Below, piece after piece: positions 32,321 to 42,997 of a stretch of DNA of 64,000 bases. Location of the stretch: the NCBI RefSeq assembly GCF_016097555.1, contig NC_054704.1, positions 31,052,959-31,116,958 on the forward strand, given 5' to 3'. The DNA is from Gigantopelta aegis (Eukaryota > Mollusca > Gastropoda > Neomphalida > Peltospiridae). The notes beneath the pieces were generated by a model. It was not told the origin of the DNA, did no database searches, and worked only from the letters and a program-made list of their open reading frames with translations. Both the position numbers and the translations under genes were made by a program. Numbering within the stretch: position 1 is the first letter of the stretch; every line of letters begins with the position of its first letter.

Positions 32321-33800
32321 TCTTTCTATTCAGCATGAGAGAGAGATGCTTCTACAACGAATTTATCTTGCCGACATGTTAAACCATATAGCCAAATAAT
32401 CAAAATAACGCCAGACAATAATTGTTAACAATTTATTAGACTTAGACTTAGATATGTTTTTAACGTGCCCATATACCTCTATGGTTTCGGGCACGACAAT
32501 TTATTAACGGAGCCGTACCACGCGGACGCGAACGAAACCACTTGCCAGTGACGAAAAATAGTTCCATCGATAAACGAGTTTTTAACTTCAAATGTTTGTA
32601 ATACGAAATTGTCTGAAACAGATATTAATATTTTTTTTAAATAATTATTGCTTTAGCATTAACTGGGGTGGCTGGAAACTGTTGGAAATTACAGACGGGG
32701 TATAAGCGAATTTGGCTCCGCCCACAGGGGTATAAGGAATTTGTCCAACGGCAAACAACCAATGAGATTTAAGAATTTTACGAGATAGGCGAGATAAACG
32801 ATATTGTACATTTCTTATTGAAAGCTGCCCTAAGTTCAGCCAGCGAACGTTTTGTTAGCGTTCGCGAACTATCTGAATGGTTCCCGACCTTGCCAGGGCT
32901 ACATTTCTGTTACTGTGGTGTTTTTATAGTCGCCTTTTACCTACCTTTAATAAAATATACATCGTGAAACAATGCTTTAAAAAGTGTTCATTTACCAGCA
33001 TTTGTCATAATACATTTCACTTGTAGAAGGAAATCTTCAAAGTCACCCCCACCCTCTCGCCCCTCCCTCAGTGTTTACTTGCTTCCACCATGCCTGCTGT
33101 TTACTATTAAAATTTCCAGTAAATAAAATGAAATGTATAGGCTGTCTAGTATAAATTCAATGATTTCTATTAGTGTCATGGTTCGAGGCACACCCATCCT
33201 TTAGAATATAATTACGGTAATTGCTTAGACGCGAGTGGGTAGCCTAATTAAACTCGGTCAAGATGCTATTTAATTGGGTCACGTGTAACGCCTGTAAAAT
33301 GATGAATTGCCTAACAAATAGAATTACTCTCCTTCGGCTATTTATAGGTATCAGAAGCGGAGTGGGGCGGGGATAGGATCACTGACCCCAACTCTGAAGT
33401 CGGAGAGGCCAGAGTAAGCCGTGCCTCACCGCCAGCCCAGTTGACATGCGATCTAAATATGGATTCGAACGAATAGTTTTTTTTTCTTTTCTACTCTGAC
33501 ATTTCACAAGAGTGTAAGTCATAATTCTTCATGTTATTTAAACAACGACCGAAGCCGATCATAAACATTCTAATTTTTGTTTATAATATATACATGTGCG
33601 TGTGCGTGCGTGCGTGCGTGCGTGTGTGCGTGCGTGATCGTGAAATATTTACATTCTTCATTGTGGCTATATTTATAATGGTTGTTAATGTATTTAAACG
33701 ACCGCACTACAGCTAATTCAAAATATGTCAAAAAGGAATTGAGTATTATTTATCACAAACTTTTATTTTGTTACCGTTTTACTGGAGATCACGAGACAAA
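32321..33800. other. Non-coding stretch with small repeats
   Basis: No gene seen. 32455-32495 (AACGTGCCCATATACCTCTA) is a fragment of the small element dated at 34858-34961. 33597-33640 is a TGCG microsatellite. Confidence 0.4.
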
Positions 33801-33810
33801 AAAAAAAAGA

Positions 33811-33895
33811 AGTTAAAGTTTGTTTTGTTTAACGACACCACTAGAGCCCATTAATTTATTAATCGTCGGCTACTGGATGTCAAACAAAGGTTAAT
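33811..33895 (-). repeat. SINE 3' fragment
   Basis: TTTGTTTTGTTTAACGACAC and ACTAGAGCCCATTAATTTAT, then GGCTACTGGATGTCAAACAA, are the reversed tail of the common SINE. Confidence 0.75.
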
Positions 33896-34371
33896 GCAGT
33901 CCAAGGCACAAATTTTCTGTTAGTAAAACCTGGAATTGGTATTTCAATGAAATTACACATGTCAAAGCCAGGAACAGATTTTAACATTTTATATTGAAGA
34001 CACTGACAGCTAGTACTTGTATTTGGTTTGGGACAATATTTTGTTGAGGGTTAATTTGGTGAGCATATTTTTCATCTGCAAATTTGTAGTGGCCATACAC
34101 TGTCAATATTATTTGTAATATGAAAAGTGCAATAGGTTCTACTTAAGAAGGTACAAGTTTTTGTGTGAAGCAGCCATTTGTCACAGTTATCAGCTATACT
34201 ATCAGGTACTAGTTTAGGTAGGAAAAGAGGATGATCTGAAGCCAGAAACTGGAGATGACTGTTACAACAAAACAAAAAAAAGTAAAAACAAAAAAAAGTT
34301 TGAATATAAAAAAGTGAACTCCTAACAAGGTATGAGATGTCATTGAAAAAGATCAATCACAGAAAGAAAAA

Positions 34372-34682
34372 AAGAAATGTTTTATTTAACGACGCACTCA
34401 ACACATTTTATTTACGGTTATATGGCGTCAGACATATGGTTAAGGACCACACAAATTTTGAGAGAGGAAACCCGCTGTCGCCACTTCATGGGCTGCTCTT
34501 TTCGATTAGCAGCAAGGAATCTTTTTTATGCACCATCCCACAGACATACCACGGCCTTTGATATACCAGTCGTGGTGCACTGGCTGGAACGAGAAATAAC
34601 TCTATGGGCCCACCGACGGGGATCGATCCCAGACCGACCGCGCATCGAGCGAGCGCTGTACCACTGCGCTACGTCCAGCCCC
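34372..34682 (-). mobile_element. tRNA-derived SINE, full length
   Basis: Reading on minus: head GGGGCTGGACGTAGCGCAGT, box-B-like GGGATCGATCCCCG, middle CAGTGCACCACGACTGGTAT, and tail GTTGAGTGCGTCGTTAAATA followed on plus by A/G-rich tail sequence at 34361-34377. It spans head to tail without a gap. No clean target duplication seen. Confidence 0.8.
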
Positions 34683-34857
34683 GTAATGGGGAAAGGTGCC
34701 GCGCTTAATGTTGATAGGTACTTTGTTGAAGTAGAAACCTTCCGCCAACGTCAGATTCAGCCACGTATCACACATATCATGTATACCGAAATTATCAGGT
34801 TGAAATCTGGATGAGAAAGTAGGATGACCTGAAGCCAGAAATATTTGAAATAGCTGT

Positions 34858-34961
34858 GACCGTGACACTAGTATTAACGTGCCTATATCCACAGAGGTTC
34901 AGGCACGCCCACCTCGGATTTAATCTCTGACATCGCCAGTGACTAACTCCGGGGCAGGGGG
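34858..34961 (-). mobile_element. Small 104-bp retroposed element
   Basis: The segment is bracketed by a perfect 11-bp direct repeat GAAATAGCTGT (34847-34857 and 34962-34972), so it inserted as a unit. Its core ACGTGCCTATATCCACAGAG followed by GTTCAGGCACG recurs at 48384-48415 and in part at 32455-32495. Family b SINEs share a similar 'ATATAAGCACG' end, so it may be a short or deleted SINE. Confidence 0.6.
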
Positions 34962-35159
34962 GAAATAGCTGTACAGACGGGTAAATATAAGAACCTAATT
35001 CAAAGGATCTACTCCCAAGAGCCAATCTGAAGTTTATACAGTACCAATGTAAACAGGATTGTGACTTTACACAATGCAACTCGAATGCATGTGGTAATTG
35101 CAAAGCCAAATGTGTCAGTTGCCAAAATAATTTGGCAGATACCACATAACTAGATGACT

Positions 35160-37282
35160 TGAACCGATTTGTGGTTTGATTAAGATTTGAATTGCTATAT
35201 TGAATATATTCAGCATAAATTATCTGATATTATACTTGATGTCACATTAGGACATTTTGTTTAAATTAGTGGCATTATTTTCGACATTCGCTTTCCCCCA
35301 AGACAATATGTCTGAACCTGACAATACATGTTATCACCCTGTCTATCATTTGTGATATTACATCATTAATGAATTAAGCATTAGTAGAAAGTGAGTGGGT
35401 AAATTTATGACTATAATATTGTATCTGCTGGAAACTCTACGTTTCTATCTTAGATAGGAGCTATTTTGAGTCTTGATGACGCAATATGACGTCATATTTG
35501 CGTCATGATGTCATAGGTGCGTCACACTATTTTTAACAAAATATTTTGATTCTTTGGTATAGATAGGAATCATATTTCTATCTATTTATAATACATTTAT
35601 GGGATCTAAAATAAACCATTTAGGAGATATAGGTCCTCGAAGTTTGTTTTGGCAGCCATATTGGATTTATGCTAATTAGCACTTTTCCCGGCGTCAGATT
35701 TGGGTAAATTTTGGATATAATGTTCAGTGGGGTCATCTTAACAATATAAAACAAAAACACCTGTTGCAATTTATTCTTGGTTCACCTATATTTTAGCTTA
35801 AATTTACTGGATTATAGTCACATCACTAAATCAAAGAGTTAACACAAATTTTTATATGAATTTGATTGTTCTTTGTTATTTCATTCTCGTGGGGAAGTTT
35901 AAAGCTTTTACACGAAACGTTGGGCTTTTAAGATAGTTTTCAAGACATTTTAATATATTTTGATTTAAACAGTATTTATTGCAGTTCAAAAACAGTAGCG
36001 GTCTGGCGATTGGCCAACAGGCGTTAGACTATATTACGGTCTCTCCCATCATTTTACAATATGAATATTTTACAAGCAATAAAAATAAAGCATAATGAAT
36101 ATAACGTGTTGTAAAGGGGAAATAGAAGGAAGAAAAGGTAAAAAGGGTGAACAGGTTACTATTTTACCATTATACATTATTTAGAATTAGATGTCATAAG
36201 AGAAAGAATGTGAATGGTTAATTAATCTTAAAACTTTGTATTTATAATGAAGTTCTGGACAGATTTGAATATATAGCATTATTTTCTTGCCGACTAAGCT
36301 TTAGGTCGCCAAATAATAAAATGTTACAAGTAAGTTTATGATAATCTGACAAATGGTTATTTCGAACTACGTTTATATATTATATTGGACAAAAGCGTTA
36401 TATATTTTAAAGTATAACGTAACTGTATTTGATTCAAACATAGTTGTAATGTGTGTCATGTCTTACATTGTCTTCAAATCAAATTTTTCTGACTTAAATA
36501 TAAAAAAGGTGATGATCCCGTTTTGCAAACTGATAATCAAGAATACATGTCATAAGTTTCATTAAGTGAAAAAGTAAAAGAAAATATTGCAAAACATGAA
36601 GGTAGGCTTTGTCAACTTTTCATTAATTCCCCTTTGATGTTGTAAATGGGCCATTAACTCATATCCTCTGGACAGGGAAGAAAAAATAATAATAGTATTG
36701 CTTAAGGCGGATGTTTTTAATGATAGATGTTTTCCTTATCGAACCATCATTCATTAGCAAAGTTTTCACATTTCAACTCGTAGATTCTTCAGTTTATCAG
36801 ATTTCGATAATCTCTATAATTTTAGACACCATTGTCTTAGGTATAGTCTGTATAATTAATTTTTACTTTGTTTAAAAATAAATACCAAATTAAAGCCAAA
36901 CCAAACAGTTTTACTATGCCAGCATCCATTAACGGTTGTTCGAAAAGGACACTGCAACCTCTTCTTCTATAATACTAATTTATGCATATGCATTGTAATG
37001 TATTTATGTGTGGAACACGCTGTGAAATTATCGGCAAACCAAATAAACATATTCGTATTCATATGTATGTGCACTGTAATGTATTTACATTTACAAAGAT
37101 ATTTTGTATTTGTAAACTCTGGATCTAAATAAGGTGGTTACATTCATGTTTGCAAAAGCGTTTTATCACTAAAATGTGTTTGAGTAATACGGGTTTGTCT
37201 AACTACTTTAAGACATCAATGTTCTCTAGAGACGTTCTCTTCTTCAGATATGAACTACGATCACAAATGCAACAGCGAAAGT
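35160..37282. other. AT-rich non-coding stretch
   Basis: No gene recognised. 35471-35530 has a cluster of GACGTCAT/GCGTCA motifs. AT-driven short open frames are not supported. Confidence 0.4.
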
Positions 37283-37445
37283 CGTGGTATGTACTATCAT
37301 ATCTGTTGGCTGGTGCATATAAAATGTACCTTGTTACTAATGGGGGAAAATGTAGCGTACTTCTTCTCTAAACTATATGTCACAATTACCAAATGTTTGA
37401 TATCCGTAGTCGATGATGAATAAATTACTAAATCTGTGTCGCCTT
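37283..37445 (+). repeat. Degraded SINE fragment
   Basis: Body and tail text of the common SINE remain recognisable: GTCGTGGTATGTACTATCAT, GGTGCATATAAAATGTACCT and CACAATTACCAAATGTTTGA. Confidence 0.65.
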
Positions 37446-38570
37446 TTTAAAAATAGCCATCACTTGCAATGAACACAATCACGGATGAATGGTGAAGAAT
37501 TTGAGGAACACCTATTCATAAATAATAATTAAGTGTGAAGTGTCTGAGAGTTTAAAGACAGGCTCACAGATAGACGGTTTAGCTCAGACAACACCCGTGT
37601 CTGGCACTAATAGTTGGCCTAAACGTGCTGACTGTTGAAGCGTGTTGTCAGGCGAATGTGCTGGAAATTGTACAAGAGTGGGGATCTAGACTATGACGAG
37701 TGCATTTTTTAGGGAGTTTGGGTAATGCTCCACCGGAAAATACATTGAACAAAAAATATTCGTTTGGAGCAGCAGACCTCGACGTGAAAAAAATGCGATG
37801 AGTAATTAACTAGTATATGTCATAATGAATAAATTCAACATACAAAACAGATGTCGAAATTATAAAATAGTACAGGCAAACCTGTCCTAGCGGATTTTTA
37901 ATATATATGTACTCCTATGCGGTGACCTGTCCTACACACCCCCATGTCGCTAAAGTGCCCGTGTTAAACGGCCACTGTAAATTCTTTAAACATTTTTTTT
38001 ATTGTAAACAACAGTGACAAGGTGCAGCCGGTAAGTAATTTTCACACCTTCACGCATACTAGTACCCATTCAGTCTGACAACTCCAGTGTATCAATTAAG
38101 AAACTAACGGTGGAAAGCGTTTAATTGCCTCTGGGTAATCTAAGCGTGACCGTCGTAGATTAATCTACTAGGACTATACTCTGCATGGAGTAGGTATTGA
38201 TTGAAATGAGAAGACAAACTTGTGAGAGAATGAATTCTAAACGGTTAAATTAGTGCTTTCAATTACATTTCAGTATTTCTAAGGAAGGCGACATGTGGAA
38301 TAGTGATCAAAAACACAACCTACAGAGCACATATCCTACAGACGGTAAAATAAATAAATAAATAAAATAAAATACAGATTGTAAAAGTTGCACCTGTATT
38401 AAGATAACTTCTTTTTGCGTATTTTATTTTTTGGATTAAAAATTCAAGTCTCCCTGTTGTTAAAACCTTCGCCCTCTCTAAAGTTTGAGAGAGAAGTGAC
38501 TTCGCTCCATGATTTTGACCTCGCGTGAGGCCTGTGAATTAGTGTGCACTAGTTATGACGTTGAACAAAA
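37446..38570. other. Non-coding stretch
   Basis: I see nothing assignable apart from a short AAATA run near 38350. Confidence 0.4.
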
Positions 38571-38754
38571 CAAACATTATCAAATGCAACAGGGGTATGT
38601 CTGACTACTACAAAACAACCATTATCAAATGCAACAGGGGTATGTCTGACTACTACAAAACAACCATTATCAAATGCAACAGGGGTATGTCTGACTACTA
38701 CAAAACAACCATTATCAAATGCAACAGGGGTATGTCTGACTACTACAAAATTTG
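38571..38754 (+). repeat. 45-bp minisatellite, 4 copies
   Basis: Four almost identical 45-bp units (ATTATCAAATGCAACAGGGG and so on) run in tandem. In one plus-strand frame they encode TIIKCNRGMSDYYKT four times, ending at a stop just after the array. There is no splice or promoter support for a gene. Confidence 0.9.
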
Positions 38755-40160
38755 AACTACATTAATGTATGCAATGCAACGACTGGGCATATTTTGAGAT
38801 CGAAGTGATTCATTTTATCATTTGTTACATGATGGCCTTAGAATGTGATTTCGTCAACAGGTTTGCTCATAATTAATTTTCAAATGTGATCAGATGCATT
38901 CACTTGTAAGCCAGGCATGTAATCTGTCATGAATGATCTAGGAGACGTGATTCAGTATTTTATGTTTTAAAAAGAACTGTGGACTTGTTAAAACAGCTTC
39001 TAAAATAATAACGCAAAGAGTGTTTTGGCTGGAACATATTTGTTTTAGATAAACCATATTACATATTTTAAAAACTATATTTTTGCCTTATAATCGCCGT
39101 TTACACAATGCGGTGGGGATGCATAAACATTAATTCCTATCGATTCTTGACAACTCCAATTTACGATCCGTTTGCGATCATTTGGGATATAACTCTATAA
39201 TGAATAAAGATAAAATTCATATGAAAATATATGATTAAGTTTTAAACCCATTCCAACTCAGATAAAAAAATTTTTTTTAAGAAAACAAACATAAGTGTAA
39301 ATTACAAATGATTATCAAATATCTTGGGTTAAATCTTATTTTACAATACAGGCATGAAGACAACTGATGGAACAGTCAACGTAAAACACGCACAGTTCTC
39401 TTTTTAATCTTTGTGTACTGCATTAGCGATTACATTTTGTCTTCACGCCTGTATTAAAAGTGAAATTAATCTGTACAATTTGACGGTAATTTGTTAAGAA
39501 ACTTTTATATTTACATATAATGTTTTAGTAAACAAATTTTTATTTGATTTGGTATGGGTTTCAAACTGAATAATATGTTTTAATATAAGTTTGAACAGTA
39601 TTCACTATAGAATTGTATGCCAATTCATCGGTTCCCTTTTCATGCAAACGGACTTCTGTGCGAGAAGGGTATTACGCAACACGATAATTATCTCCCTTTG
39701 GAGCTCTCGCATTTACAAAAACCAAAACAGAATAATAATACCATATAAGGCTTTCTTCAGTAAACTTGACATGGAAGCTGCAGTCTACAGTATCAAACAT
39801 TAAACCAATGTTGGTGTATCTTTTTGTTTGTTTAATAAAATTATAGATTTATGAATAGATGAAAAGTACAATATTTCCAAATCTTAGGTAACCACAACTT
39901 GGTTTACGGGATTTTTAACCTAGGAAGCTGATTGTTTGGTTTTACGAGTTATATTTGCACAGTGAATAGCATTCTGATGATCCTCAAGTTTGTAACTTTC
40001 AATTTTAGAATGTAAAGGTTCACCACGTAACCGACTGAATTTAAAGTTGCGTAACCGTCTCGCGAACAGAACGACGGTTCGCGTGCCACATGGCGCCCTG
40101 TTATATATATATGAATATAGTATGTATTGTATGTATATCGGATTTGATTAGTACATACAT
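38755..40160. other. AT-rich non-coding stretch
   Basis: No gene seen; only short AT-driven open frames. Confidence 0.4.
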
Positions 40161-40166
40161 AGATAT

Positions 40167-40508
40167 CAGGGGCGTAACTACGTGTACGCAATGTACTCAT
40201 TTGAGTACAAAATGTTTCTGCTTATACGCAATTTAGCTATTTGAGTACACTTTTTTTTCTCAACAATCGCACTAATTTCTCAACGTTACGTATTAACGCT
40301 TCACTTAAGGGGAATCCCCAACGTCATTCAAAGCTTGGGTTTCATGAGGATATGACAGTCGTAATGACGTCATACGAATTTGACCAATACAAGCGTTTGT
40401 AAGAAAATAAATTTTACAGATTGGAATTACTAGTGACTGGATGGCACGATTTTGAGTGATTTCGCTATTTTCTTGAGTACACATTTAAAAAGTCTAGTTA
40501 CGCCCCTG
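40167..40508. mobile_element. TIR element with GATAT duplication
   Basis: Inverted ends CAGGGGCGTAACTACGTGTA (left) and TCTAGTTACGCCCCTG (right) are flanked by the direct repeat GATAT at 40162-40166 and 40509-40513. The 342-bp body has no transposase. A related CAGGGGCGTAAC end is common among invertebrate non-autonomous DNA transposons; I cannot assign the superfamily. Confidence 0.75.
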
Positions 40509-40519
40509 GATATTAACAC

Positions 40520-41340
40520 TCGGACTCAAGGGCTGACATCCTTTCTGGCCTCAGAAATGTGTCCCATGCCATTGTTGCAACCGATTTGTTCTCGATTCTC
40601 AGACTACCATGGCAACTGTTCGGCCATGGAGACATTAGAGAAGGTTCGCAACCAGACTGGTACAGTTACAGATAATCATAATGGACCGAATTTAGAAAGC
40701 CTGTTTTACATGCGTGCATGTAACTACATACAGAGCTAGTTTATCCTAGTAGCACTTGTAGCACATGCTACGGGCCCCACACTTCATGGGGCCCCGAGGT
40801 GATGTGTACATTTATTTTCCCCAGGTCATTTTTTCCCTCTCCCCGAGGGGTTGCAAAATATATATCCTGGGAAGGGGGTCCCGTTGTTATTTGTGCTACA
40901 GACCCCGCGGAACCTTAAACAAACACTGACTACATACATTTACAATACTTAAACACCTACATTTAAAACACAAAAACAAACAGGCATCGCAAATTCGGCT
41001 GAATATGATTCGGTAACAGTACACCAAGCAGGTATTTATAGATGTATGAATAACAATATAGTGTATGTACGAGTATATCTGGTTCCGTTGTTGTGACACT
41101 AACTTATGGCACAGATTCGCCCGTTATTCCAAGCCCACCGTGGAAACACAATGGCCTGGCCCTGTTAACAGACTACACGCACGGGTCCTACATACAAACC
41201 GATCCATCTCTAACGTACATGAACCTATGGCCAAACATGGCACTGGCAAATATTATATTGTTTAGATGTATGAATAACTATAATATATTTTATGTATATC
41301 CGGTTTGACTAATACATGTGTGCGCGTGCGTGCGTGTGTG
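40520..41340. other. Decayed repeat-rich stretch
   Basis: 40545-40600 and 41095-41310 share blocks with the SINE-like repeat at 42300-42530 and 46850-47010 (CACCGAATCGCCCGT-type, GTGTCCCATGCC, and the TATGAATA...TATATTGTATGTA end). No gene seen. Confidence 0.45.
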
Positions 41341-41829
41341 TGTGTGTATTTATGAATTAATGAATGCTCAGGAATGTTTAAAACAAATTTTTTATTATTA
41401 TTTTCTAATTTTTCCCCAAGGATTCAAAATTCATTTTAAATTGACCGTTGTAATATTTAAAATATAATTGTTTTTCGGTCAGTCTTGTTTTTAATTTGTT
41501 TGGCTAGAACTATATTTTGTTTATTATCCGAATACGATGTATTTGGTTTTAGAAGATTGTTAGGAAAAGGGATAACAAACAAACCAACCGCTGAAAAATG
41601 GGCTGGGTTAGAGGCTTACACACAGGCTTAGTCAGCGAGTCGCGTGGAGACTAAGATATCCTTGAGACTTGGATTTTTTCTGCATGCAATAACCGGACGT
41701 GCTGTAATAGGTTTTTCATAATAGTTTGCAGATTTAAATATCCCTCCTTCATATTTTACCAATATCAACGCTACGTCGATTGTAAATTATTGGAAAACTT
41801 ATTTTATCCCTTTCTACGGCTTTACCAGA
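41341..41829. other. AT-rich non-coding stretch
   Basis: Nothing assignable seen apart from a TG/CG microsatellite ending here (41319-41348). Confidence 0.35.
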
Positions 41830-42253
41830 TTCCACATTGATTCCAAATGGCTTTTGTTTTGGTCTGTAATGTAAGAATCCAGAAGGCATTTCGTTCAAGT
41901 CTCAAGAGGTCTGTTTCGTTTTTTGAACCAAGTATCGGGGATTGTTCAATTTAGATTATTTAAAAATGTCTATCTAATGAGTGGTCAGGTAGATTGAAAA
42001 GATTGGCGACGGGGTTGTCGACGTCATGCCGAATATCATACTTGTGACAAACTGCTCTAATTCTCAGTTGGTTTTGCGTTTGTCCTAAATGTATACTGGG
42101 GGGTTTTCTATATAAATTACAGGTGATTAGATATACTACAGTTTTTAAATCACAGTTCATGTCTGTCCGAATTTGATATTCAATTTTGGTCTGTTGACTT
42201 GAAAGTTGACTGCGTTTTAAGTGAGTTGTGAAGTCTACACCTGATTTTGTCAC
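41830..42253 (-). pseudogene. Penelope-like GIY-YIG endonuclease relic
   Basis: The minus-strand frame (42253-41960) encodes NCDLKTVVYLITCNLYRKPP, then HLGQTQNQLRIRAVCHKYDI and NLFNLPDHSLD. This is the pattern of a GIY-YIG nuclease (VVYLITC, G-x-T, LRxR, H, Asn near the end), as in Penelope-like elements. Beyond the stop, a frame-shifted continuation with KPFGINVE resembles the usual end of that domain. The second GIY-YIG Tyr-x-Gly is altered (IHLGQT). No reverse transcriptase is nearby, so this is a fragment. Confidence 0.75.
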
Positions 42254-42299
42254 AAGTGGCAGAGGAGCCAGTGCTTATTTGGGGTAATTGGTTACGCTG

Positions 42300-42430
42300 A
42301 AGTTTGTGCTCACAAATTGTCCCATGCCGTTGCTGGGACTCGAGCCTTTGGCACCGAATCGCCCGTAACTTGCAGATTTGCCACAATCTACGTTCTGAGC
42401 TATCCAGACGCCCATAAAAAGGATCCTGTT
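42300..42430 (-). repeat. tRNA-like SINE fragment, family c
   Basis: On minus: GGATAGCTCAGAACGTAGAT (box-A-like), GTTACGGGCGATTCGGTGCC, and GGCTCGAGTCCC (box-B-like). The related copy is at about 46850-46990. Confidence 0.6.
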
Positions 42431-42539
42431 TTAACTCATCCATATTCATGGTGCCTACAAGCTTCGCGGTCGATCCCGCTTACGTGCATGAAACAGTGGG
42501 AAGACCTGGCACTGGCTAGTATGTATTGATGTATGAATA

Positions 42540-42988
42540 TCTATATATTGTATGTATGTCGAGGTTGACTGTTACTGTCACGGGGCTGGCACAAATAGGT
42601 GATATACTTACTGGTATAATCACCGAATTAGTTTGGCTCTTCCCGTCTAGGGAATAGGTGCTTTTTGTGTCCCATAACAAGAACATTAAAGGAAGGTGTG
42701 ACATTACCTTATATGACAAATTACTGGTATCCAAATAAAATAAACAACAAAAGGCCAGGGTGTGTTTTAAAATGGTAATTATTAATATCAGAATTACTCC
42801 AAATACATATATTACATTTAAATATTAATAACAATGTCTTATAAGTATTTTCTTATTTGGAGTTAGGTGGCAAGGGATGGATCGTTAAGTTAGTAAGTCA
42901 CCGTAACCTATTAGAACTCTATTGAATAAAGGTGTGTAACTGTGTTAAGTAATAAATTATAGCTAACGGTAGTTGTAACCATATATTT
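42540..42988. other. Spacer left of the Mutator-like element
   Basis: No gene or repeat recognised. Confidence 0.35.
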
Positions 42989-42997
42989 ATATAATAT

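Noticed and set aside
32154..32399. Open frames on both strands across the TA microsatellite
   Set aside because: Poly(Tyr-Ile) text from a dinucleotide repeat; no coding signal.
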